Shown here piece by piece: positions 16,355 to 22,874 of a stretch of DNA of 36,605 bases. The stretch comes from CAZBUH01 sp964495095. Lineage in GTDB: Bacteria; Bacillota; Clostridia; Oscillospirales; Oscillospiraceae. Position 1 is the stretch's first letter; each line of letters begins with the position of its first letter. The notes under the pieces are model-generated. The model did not search any database. It saw only the letters and a program-made list of their open reading frames with translations, and was not told the DNA's origin. The stretch lies in NCBI GenBank assembly GCA_964495095.1, contig CAZBUH010000005.1, forward strand, positions 1 through 36,605, in the 5' to 3' direction. Made by a program: the position numbers and the translations under genes.

Positions 16355-16398
16355 CAAAAAAGCGCCCGGAGAATATTCCAGAAATATTCTCCGGGCGC
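16355..16398 (-). terminator. Very stable terminator (or fru leader attenuator)
   Basis: GCGCCCGGAGAATATT and AATATTCTCCGGGCGC make a perfect 16-bp stem with a 5-base loop. On the minus strand it is followed at once by TTTTTT. It closes the DUF6273-like gene unit. It also sits 55 bp before fruK, so it would act as an attenuator if the fru promoter were upstream of it. Confidence 0.93.
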
Positions 16399-16499
16399 AC
16401 CGCTGTTTTTTTGATTATTTTGACATACTGCGCCGCCGGGCACAAATTTTGAAATTACGGCGGCCCCGGCGCGAATGTAAATTTTTCAGTAATTTTTTA

Positions 16500-17330
16500 T
16501 TACTGTCCGGCGTCAAACTCCCCGTCCGCCGCGAACATTGGACGCACGCCCACTATGTCGTTATAGGCCATGGTGTAGCTGAACGCGCCGTTTGCCGAAA
16601 CCACCCGGACAAGGTACGAGTATGTGAGATGGGGCGTTCTCGTCCAGTACCACCAGACGTACTTCGGGTCGAATATCTGGGCGTCGTCCAGGGCGGCCCT
16701 GGCCCGCTTTCCGAAGTCCCATCCTGGGTTCCAGCTTCTGCCGTGGATTGCCATCTGCTCGTCGGTGGGTTTTGCGCTCAGATGCGCCCTGCCCTCAAAA
16801 AGCGGCAGCGGGGCGCCCTCGGCAAAGCCGGATTCATCGCCCATGCACAGCTCCGTGCGGCTGGGCAGGAATATTTTGCTCTTTACCGTCACCACCTGGC
16901 CCTTGCCGCGGCTTGTGCGCTTTAACACCGGCACGTCGCTTTCGTATATGGCCTCAACCAGCGCCGGGGAGAGCTCCCGGAGAAAACCGTTTACCTCCAT
17001 ATTCGGCTGCTCGTTATACCGCAGGTTTTTCCCGGCGGGAGGCGTGTCCAGCTCATGGGTGGGCCTGTACCAATAGGTCTCGGCGGAATTGAGCCACTGG
17101 CGTATGTTGGAAAGTTCAAAGTTATTATTCCCGTAAAGGGCCGCATTTTCAAATGTAGTCCGCTTTTTCGACTCCGGCTCCGCCGCGTCAAAGGCCGCGC
17201 ACCTGAGAATCCGGTCGGAAACCAGCACGGTCCCCTTATAGCCCGGATGGTTTTGGGCCGCTACCAAAAATTCGTACCCGCTTCTCCTGTCGGTTATCCT
17301 GGCTCCCACCGGCAAATCCTTAAGCTTCAA
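16500..17330 (-). CDS. DUF6273-like protein of unknown function
   Basis: A soluble 276-residue protein without signal peptide. The C-terminal part (YVWWYWTRTPHLTYSYLVRVV through GVRPMFA) matches the pattern of DUF6273 proteins in Firmicutes: an aromatic cluster followed by R(S/T)P and ending in G.VRP, thought to form a C-type-lectin or formylglycine-enzyme-like fold. The internal phrase NNFELSNIRQWLNS is also typical. The start is TTG at 17330, with AAGGAGG exactly 8 bases upstream; no ATG fits. It follows the Cys-rich gene after 21 bp, and a strong terminator ends the unit. Function is unknown; ligand binding is the general guess for the fold. Confidence 0.8.
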   Translation of the reverse strand: MKLKDLPVGARITDRRSGYEFLVAAQNHPGYKGTVLVSDRILRCAAFDAAEPESKKRTTFENAALYGNNNFELSNIRQWLNSAETYWYRPTHELDTPPAGKNLRYNEQPNMEVNGFLRELSPALVEAIYESDVPVLKRTSRGKGQVVTVKSKIFLPSRTELCMGDESGFAEGAPLPLFEGRAHLSAKPTDEQMAIHGRSWNPGWDFGKRARAALDDAQIFDPKYVWWYWTRTPHLTYSYLVRVVSANGAFSYTMAYNDIVGVRPMFAADGEFDAGQ

Positions 17331-17351
17331 TTTTCCGTCCTCCTTCCGCCG

Positions 17352-17672
17352 TCAATCGGCCTTGTGTGCGGCTATGTATTTCTCCGCCGATTTTTCCCTG
17401 CCCTCGGTAGGCGTTCTGAGGCAGAAGGGGAAGCCATGGTCACATTCGTAACCGCCGCTGGCCTCAAGCTCCTCCTGAGACATATGAGGGTGCGGGGGCA
17501 TCCTTCTGGCTATGTCCGCATGGTGCTGCAGGCAGTATTTGCAAAATCCGTGCTGCGGGCAGGTGCGGGTCTTACAGGGACATTCCGGGTTATACCGCAG
17601 GTCCTCCTCTATAAGCGTCTCCGTAATTTCAAGGCCCGGCACATCAGGAGACATTCCGTGTTCAGCAAGCAT
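17352..17672 (-). CDS. Small Cys/His-rich, probably zinc-binding protein
   Basis: Hypothetical protein of 106 residues. The central CPCKTRTCPQHGFCKYCLQH resembles a short zinc-binding module (CPC...C..HG.C..C...H) common in small clostridial proteins, and further Cys/His occur in YECDHGFPFC. A metal-binding role is inferred. An AAGGAAG site precedes the ATG, and a good promoter lies 55 bp upstream. It is the first gene of a two-gene unit with the DUF6273-like gene, so the two products may work together; nothing in the sequence says how. Confidence 0.8.
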   Translation of the reverse strand: MLAEHGMSPDVPGLEITETLIEEDLRYNPECPCKTRTCPQHGFCKYCLQHHADIARRMPPHPHMSQEELEASGGYECDHGFPFCLRTPTEGREKSAEKYIAAHKAD

Positions 17673-17726
17673 TTTCCCACTTCCTTATAATTATAAATAT
17701 CATTTCGGCAAAACTGCCGGTAACTA

Positions 17727-17756
17727 ATTATAAGCACATTTTCCGGCGTAAGTCAA
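17727..17756 (-). promoter_or_regulatory. Promoter of the Cys-rich/DUF6273 unit
   Basis: On the minus strand TTGACT (17751-17756) and a perfect TATAAT (17727-17732) are 18 bp apart. No other signal is visible in the 283-bp interval 17673-17955. Confidence 0.75.
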
Positions 17757-17955
17757 TGAGCCGGCGTTTCCATTTTGGCATACGCTTACATAAAGTATCA
17801 AAAACGCATTATTTCTGCGGCCGACGGGCAGAATTGCGGTGGAAAGCTGAATTTAGGATTCCCCGAAGCAGCGGCATACTGTCCGTCAGCCTGTTTACCT
17901 TCTTTTTTGCCCCGCAAACAGCGACCCCAAAATAGGCTGAATTTCAATTCTCCCC

Positions 17956-19737
17956 TTACGGCTCCGGTATTACCGGCACCAGCAGGTGGGAATCGTATTT
18001 TCCGCCGGTATGTATAATGTGGTCGCCCTTATTTATTGTATCCACAAAGCCAGCGGGGCTTTTCTTGCCCAGATAGTCAAAGCCCGCCACCGTCAGGCAT
18101 ATGCTCTCGCCCTTGCGGAATATCTGGGCCGTGGGCCAGAAGCCAATTTCAATGGGCACAACCTCTCCGGGCGACAGCTTCTGTGGGTGGTTATAGTCGA
18201 GATACGGCTCCGAGGGTGTGGATTTTTCCTTATTGAGCTCCCGCATGGAGACCCGGAGCTGTCCCTTGGGGCCGGTGTAGTTATACCATATGGCGTCGTG
18301 GAACTGGGTGACGCCCTCCGCGTCCAGAGTGCTTATGCGCACGAAAACGTCCATATCGTCGTTTCCGACCGCCTCCACCCAGAGCTTTGCCTTGCAGTAC
18401 CCCGTTATCTCCGTATCCTTATCAAAGGTATATACGAAATCGGTCCTCTGCTTATCGTGGACGGCGTTGTAGTGGTCCATCACGGCCTGCTCACCGTCCT
18501 TCATGAAGTCCGGCTCAGGCCCGCAGTCTATAAGCTCCTCGGTATTGTAGGCGGCCGCGGCCTCTTTTTCCGGCTTTTCAAATGACATAGAGCCGTCGGC
18601 GGCGTCAAGGTACAGCGTCTTAAACTGCTGACGGGCCAGCGGCCACTCCCGCTCCATTCTGCCCACAATGTCCTTTTTTGTACCCGGGTCCAGAACTGAA
18701 AGGCGTATTTTCGGGGTGTTCTCCCAGCCGTTATTCTTGCCTTTTAAATAATGGTCGAAAAATTTCAGAAGGTCAACCTTATTGCAGGGGTCGTAGTAAT
18801 CGGGCCACTCCAGGGTGTTGTTTACTCGCAGCCACTTTTCTTTGGAGCCGAGGCGGCGGTAATTATCAAAAGTTCCGTGGGTGTGATAGAAATTCGTGTA
18901 GCTTGCCACAATGTAGGCCGGAGCGGTTATCTTTTCAGGCTTGCTGCGCTTATCCTCCCAGTACCCGTTAAAGCACGGGTACCGCCTTATCATCTCCGGC
19001 ATATCCTCTATACGGTTACGGCCGCAGGTACCGAACCGGCCTGTGGACTTGTCGTTTGCGATGCCGCCTATGTAGTAGAAGTCCCTGTACATGTCCGAGG
19101 CCCCCTCCCAGGGGGCTATTGCCGCCAGATGGGGCGGGTTTTCCGCGCCTATAAACCACTGGGATATTGCAAGCTGGGAATTTCCCGAAAGCCCGATTTT
19201 CCCGTTGCACCACTTCTGCTTTGCAAGCCACTCTATAAGGTCGCAGCCGTCCTCGCCTATCTGGGAGCCATAGTCGTAAATATCGCCCTCCGATTCGTAG
19301 GCGCCCCGGGCGTCGGGGCAGACGACGGCATAGCCGAACTGTACCCAATAGCCCGGGTCCGGCCCCTCGTACTTTTCATAGCCCGACAGGGAATCCAGCG
19401 GTATGCCGCACCTGTTTGGGAAAATATCAAAATTGTGAGTGCCCCCAAGCCTGCCGAAGTCGCCCCAGCCCACAATGGCCGGAACCTTCTCATCGGTAAC
19501 AGGGCGGTATATATTCGTGACTATTTTCGTGCCGTCCCGCAGCTCTACCGTAACGTCCCTGTCCCATATCATGGCCGCGGGCAGGGGCATCATACCCGGA
19601 CGTCGCACATGGCCCCGGGGCAGCACAGTGGTCCCGGGGTGGTAGCCCTCGTAATCGCACATGGGGTGCTCCTCCGGCGGCACCGCCGGGGCAAACGCCA
19701 CGTCAATGTCCCCGAATTTTTCGTACTTTCCGCTCAT
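17956..19737 (-). CDS. CocE/NonD-family serine hydrolase, paralog 1
   Basis: Predicted cytoplasmic alpha/beta hydrolase of the X-Pro dipeptidyl-peptidase/CocE group, 593 residues, no signal peptide. Residues 57-310 form the hydrolase core; the C-terminal ~200 residues form the jelly-roll XPP_PepX domain (KAKLWVEAVGNDDMDVFVRI). The nucleophile is Ser187 in GLSGNSQLAISQW, aligning with GxSxxGxxQW of cocaine esterase. I do not find the canonical GWxD aspartate or PWxH histidine; the comparable stretch reads WLRVNNTLEW with Asn306 where paralog 2 has His. Its ATG overlaps the stop of the LysR gene, so they are coupled. The substrate is unknown; ester, amide or peptide cleavage is possible. Confidence 0.88.
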   Translation of the reverse strand: MSGKYEKFGDIDVAFAPAVPPEEHPMCDYEGYHPGTTVLPRGHVRRPGMMPLPAAMIWDRDVTVELRDGTKIVTNIYRPVTDEKVPAIVGWGDFGRLGGTHNFDIFPNRCGIPLDSLSGYEKYEGPDPGYWVQFGYAVVCPDARGAYESEGDIYDYGSQIGEDGCDLIEWLAKQKWCNGKIGLSGNSQLAISQWFIGAENPPHLAAIAPWEGASDMYRDFYYIGGIANDKSTGRFGTCGRNRIEDMPEMIRRYPCFNGYWEDKRSKPEKITAPAYIVASYTNFYHTHGTFDNYRRLGSKEKWLRVNNTLEWPDYYDPCNKVDLLKFFDHYLKGKNNGWENTPKIRLSVLDPGTKKDIVGRMEREWPLARQQFKTLYLDAADGSMSFEKPEKEAAAAYNTEELIDCGPEPDFMKDGEQAVMDHYNAVHDKQRTDFVYTFDKDTEITGYCKAKLWVEAVGNDDMDVFVRISTLDAEGVTQFHDAIWYNYTGPKGQLRVSMRELNKEKSTPSEPYLDYNHPQKLSPGEVVPIEIGFWPTAQIFRKGESICLTVAGFDYLGKKSPAGFVDTINKGDHIIHTGGKYDSHLLVPVIPEP

Positions 19738-20645
19738 GCTTTTTCTCCTTTATTGGTTTCGTCTGTCTGCATGGACAGTGTATTTACAAAATTCTTTATC
19801 TCAGGATTCCGGTTTTTCGGCTGCCAGATGGCCACCAGCTCCATGGAATACTCGTCCAAATCAAAATCCACCAGCGTCAGCGTGCTGCTGGTGGGCACCT
19901 CCGAGCCGTGTATGAAAAAGCACAGCCCCTGCCCCAGCTCCACAAGTCCAACGCTGCTGAAGCCCATTGTGTGGAACTCTATCTCCGGGTGCGCGTCCTT
20001 CTCCCGGCACCTCTCCATAAAGCTCTCCAGTATGCCGCCGTAGCCGTTTTCCTCGCCAATGTAGATTTTTCTGCCGGTCATGTCGGTTATCTTAACGGCA
20101 TCCTTTTCGGCCAGCGGGTCGCTGGCCTGCATACATACGCAGATCGGTATGCGCCGCAGCTTTGTATACCCAAGATGCGCCTTATCCAGATCATGGGCGT
20201 ACACGGTAATGCCCACGTCCACCTTGCCGTCCCTCACCGCCTCAAAAATGGAGCCCAAATCGTGAAACACATGGAAGGTCATCTTCGTATTCGGGCGGAT
20301 TTCGCTGAACTGCTTTACGCAGGCGAAAAAGTTATTTGGCCGGGTATTTTCCAGATACGCGATTTTAAGCTCTCCGGCAAGGCCGTCCCGGTACATGCGC
20401 ACCCGCTCCAGCGCCCTCTCGTAGTCCTCGGTTATCCTGACCGCGTCCTCCAGAAAAAGCCTGCCGCCCTCCGTAAGCTCAACCGTGCGCTTATCACGCT
20501 TAAAAAGCGTTATCTGCAAAAGGTTCTCCAGGAAAGAGATGTGCTTGCTCAAAGTAGGCTGCGAGATATAGTTTTCGCCGGCCGCCTCGCTGAAGCTGAG
20601 ACATCTTGCAAGCGATACGAACTCCTTTAAAAGCTGAATATCCAC
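19734..20645 (-). CDS. LysR-type transcriptional regulator
   Basis: DNA-binding regulator of 303 residues. Residues 1-60 are a LysR winged helix (QLLKEFVSLARCLSFSEAAG, then ISQPTLSKHISFLE), and 90-300 form the periplasmic-binding-like effector domain, which shows the usual DVGITVY stretch. The start is GTG at 20645, with an AAAGAGGT ribosome site 7 bases upstream; the longer frame adds 70 residues that do not look coding. It is coupled to CocE-like paralog 1 and divergent from the binding-protein gene, so by LysR habit it probably controls the 20646-21103 region in response to the ligand or product handled by this cluster. Confidence 0.93.
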   Translation of the reverse strand: MDIQLLKEFVSLARCLSFSEAAGENYISQPTLSKHISFLENLLQITLFKRDKRTVELTEGGRLFLEDAVRITEDYERALERVRMYRDGLAGELKIAYLENTRPNNFFACVKQFSEIRPNTKMTFHVFHDLGSIFEAVRDGKVDVGITVYAHDLDKAHLGYTKLRRIPICVCMQASDPLAEKDAVKITDMTGRKIYIGEENGYGGILESFMERCREKDAHPEIEFHTMGFSSVGLVELGQGLCFFIHGSEVPTSSTLTLVDFDLDEYSMELVAIWQPKNRNPEIKNFVNTLSMQTDETNKGEKA

Positions 20646-20739
20646 CTGTAATACCTCTTTTCTAAAATATAACACGGTTTTGCTGAAATTCAAATTCTGT
20701 TTAGGAATAGGTTTTTCCCGCAGGGAATCTCCCATATAT

Positions 20740-20767
20740 AATATACTACTCCGGGGCCTTTCTGCAA
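20740..20767 (-). promoter_or_regulatory. Candidate promoter of the LysR-hydrolase operon
   Basis: On the minus strand TTGCAG (20762-20767), a 16-bp spacer and TATATT (20740-20745) lie about 95 bp before the lysR-type start. Confidence 0.5.
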
Positions 20768-20930
20768 AACCGCAAAAGCCACAAATTAGCCTCTCCCATT
20801 TCAGCAGTTTACACAAATATCCGGAGCAATGCCTATATACACGGCCGGCCTGCACAGCCCCGCCATGTCAAGCGGGCTTTATTCCATACCGGCATATAAA
20901 TTCTACCGAAGTTTTTATCTAATTCGTTAG

Positions 20931-20963
20931 TGGAATTGTGCATATGTCATTCCATAATCGAAT
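20931..20963. promoter_or_regulatory. Interlocked dyads, candidate LysR-type operator
   Basis: TGGAAT (20931-20936) and ATTCCA (20949-20954) are perfect inverted repeats 12 bp apart. The second arm overlaps a tighter dyad, ATTC-N7-GAAT (20949-20963), which fits the T-N11-A rule of LysR-type sites. They lie 70-100 bp upstream of the binding-protein promoter, the usual place for such sites. Confidence 0.5.
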
Positions 20964-21030
20964 TTCCCTTTTCCGACTTCATATGCTATATTTATTTTTG
21001 CAGAAATTATTACGAAAAAGTTAATGCTTC

Positions 21031-21059
21031 TTGTCTTTTTCGCGATTTCGCTGCATAAT
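21031..21059 (+). promoter_or_regulatory. Promoter of the solute-binding protein gene
   Basis: TTGTCT (21031-21036), a 17-bp spacer and CATAAT (21054-21059), 45 bp before the ATG. Just downstream lies the dyad TGGGAA-ACCA-TTCCCA (21068-21083), which may be an operator or a leader hairpin. Confidence 0.6.
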
Positions 21060-21103
21060 TCACAAAATGGGAAACCATTCCCAAATAAATTAGGAGGAAA
21101 AGT

Positions 21104-22762
21104 ATGAAGAAACTTAGCTGCTTGATTCTTGCTCTGGCTCTCATCCTTGCCCTGTTCTGCGGCTGCGGCATCGGCGATGAGACCGGCAATGAAACTGAAG
21201 AGCCTTCACAGGCCACCGAAGCTCCTGACGACAGCCAGGGAGAAGCTCCTGACGACAGCCAGGGCGAGGATAACGGCGAAATGACCCTGCCCCTTACCGA
21301 GGACGGTTACACCTTCTCCTGGTGGTGCATGTTCAACTCCACCAACGTTGAAGACCGCGGCGACTGCTACCCCTGGAAGACCGTTGCAGAGAAGACCGGC
21401 ATTGAGATTGAGTGGCACTGCGCCACCGACGAGACTGCCAGCACTCAAATAGCCCTTATGGCTACAGGCGGCGACATCACCGACTTTGTATCCGGCATTG
21501 CCGAATATTACGAGGCCGGTATCCCCTCCGCCGGTGAGGCCGGCCTTTGGGTCGATATTACCGATGAGGTTCAGGAGTACGCTCCCAACTATTGGAATTA
21601 CATCTCCGCCGACGAGAATCTTTTAAAGGCAAACCTTAACGACGAAGGCGTTCTGTGGTCTTTCCGTCTTATCTCCATGCAGGATCCCCCTGTACCTCAG
21701 GTCGGCCCCATGATCCGCGGCGACATGCTTGAGGAGCAGGGCCTTGATGTTCCTGTTACCTTTGAGGATTGGGACAATGTCCTGTCCGTCCTCCAGACCG
21801 AATATCCCAGCATACGCGGTTCTCTGCTGCTTGACGCCACCGGCCTCAACGGCGAGTCTCATATGTGGTCCTCAGCCTTCGATATGGGCGACACCGACAA
21901 GCCCTGGGTAGTTATCGATGGCAAGGTGGATTATTCCATCCGCGGTGACAACTACGAGGCCTATGTCCGCCAGATGCACGACTTCTACGAAAAGGGCTAC
22001 ATCTTCCAGGACTTCTCAACAACAAGCTTCCTGAACATGGAGCAGTACATAACCAACGATGAGCTCATCGAGTTCGACGCTCCCGCAGCCATGGGCGCCA
22101 GCCTGAACACCATGATGTCCGCCGAGGGCGACTTCAAGCTCGTAGGCGTCCCTGCGGCAAAGGTCAATGCCAATGACGAAATTCACCTCCGCTCCGGCGA
22201 CGACGCTGTCCGTAACGGCGGCGACTGCGCAGCGATAAGCGAGGCCTGTGACAATGTGCCTCTGGCCTGCCAGCTTATGAACTATCTGTGGAGCGACGAG
22301 GGCATCATCCTCTTCAACTACGGCGAGGAAGGCGTCTCCTTCGAGTATGACAGCGACGGCAATCCCCAGCTCACCGAGCTCGTTCTCAATAACCCCGAAG
22401 GTCTGAGCCAGACCGCTACCTCCGAGATTTATCTCTGTGTCCGCTGCATCCCCATCCTTAAGGACAACATTTCCATGTACGACGATGACACTCTTGACAT
22501 CATCAACGTCTGGATGGAAGGCGCCGACACTGACTACAAGGTATCCGAGAACGTATCTCTCACCTTCGACGAGAACAGCACAATAACCTCTATCCTCGGC
22601 GATGTTAACACCTACGTCCAGGAGATGACCGTTAAGTTCATCACCGGTGAGGCCGACATCGACGCTGAGATCGATGACTACAACGCAGAGCTCATTTCCA
22701 TGAGGATCGAGGACGCCATAGCAGTTGAGCAGGAAGCTGTTGACCGCTACAACGCAAGATAA
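21104..22762 (+). CDS. Orphan extracellular solute-binding lipoprotein
   Basis: ABC-type substrate-binding protein of 552 residues, in the size range of the large family-1 oligosaccharide- or peptide-related binders. The N-terminus MKKLSCLILALALILALFCG then Cys21 is a lipoprotein signal with the expected Gly at -1 but Phe at -3. An acidic linker follows, including an exact tandem repeat of eight residues (APDDSQGE). The mature domain is rich in Trp, Tyr and acidic residues. Arginine is almost always CGC/CGT, unlike the CGG/AGG-rich neighbours, suggesting high expression. No permease or ATPase gene is nearby; the flanking genes are CocE-like paralogs and a LysR regulator. The ligand is unknown. 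TAGGAGG precedes the ATG. Confidence 0.88.
   Translation: MKKLSCLILALALILALFCGCGIGDETGNETEEPSQATEAPDDSQGEAPDDSQGEDNGEMTLPLTEDGYTFSWWCMFNSTNVEDRGDCYPWKTVAEKTGIEIEWHCATDETASTQIALMATGGDITDFVSGIAEYYEAGIPSAGEAGLWVDITDEVQEYAPNYWNYISADENLLKANLNDEGVLWSFRLISMQDPPVPQVGPMIRGDMLEEQGLDVPVTFEDWDNVLSVLQTEYPSIRGSLLLDATGLNGESHMWSSAFDMGDTDKPWVVIDGKVDYSIRGDNYEAYVRQMHDFYEKGYIFQDFSTTSFLNMEQYITNDELIEFDAPAAMGASLNTMMSAEGDFKLVGVPAAKVNANDEIHLRSGDDAVRNGGDCAAISEACDNVPLACQLMNYLWSDEGIILFNYGEEGVSFEYDSDGNPQLTELVLNNPEGLSQTATSEIYLCVRCIPILKDNISMYDDDTLDIINVWMEGADTDYKVSENVSLTFDENSTITSILGDVNTYVQEMTVKFITGEADIDAEIDDYNAELISMRIEDAIAVEQEAVDRYNAR
21218..21265 (+). repeat. Tandem 24-bp direct repeat in the lipoprotein linker
   Basis: Two adjacent 24-bp copies differ only at their last base and encode APDDSQGE with its frame preserved. 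Slipped-strand change here would lengthen or shorten the surface tether without breaking the gene. Confidence 0.9.
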
Positions 22763-22804
22763 ATTATCACAGCGTTATTGGCAAGATCACCTTAAAATTA
22801 TTCA

Positions 22805-22851
22805 TCGACAGAAGCTTCCTCCTGCTGTATAATTACGGCAGGAGGAAGCTT
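22805..22851 (+). promoter_or_regulatory. Near-consensus promoter inside a 14-bp dyad
   Basis: TCGACA (22805-22810), 17 bp, TATAAT (22828-22833). The inverted repeat AAGCTTCCTCCTGC (22812-22825) / GCAGGAGGAAGCTT (22838-22851) is perfect and its 12-base centre holds the -10. There is no T-run after it. It may be an operator over the promoter of the next gene, or a processing/stabilising hairpin for transcripts coming from the lipoprotein gene. Confidence 0.65.
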
Positions 22852-22874
22852 ATATCTTTGAAAGGAATGATATA

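Noticed and set aside
17775..18017. 80-codon plus-strand frame between the Cys-rich gene and CocE-like paralog 1
   Set aside because: No ribosome site, overlaps the end of the hydrolase gene and looks like random translation.
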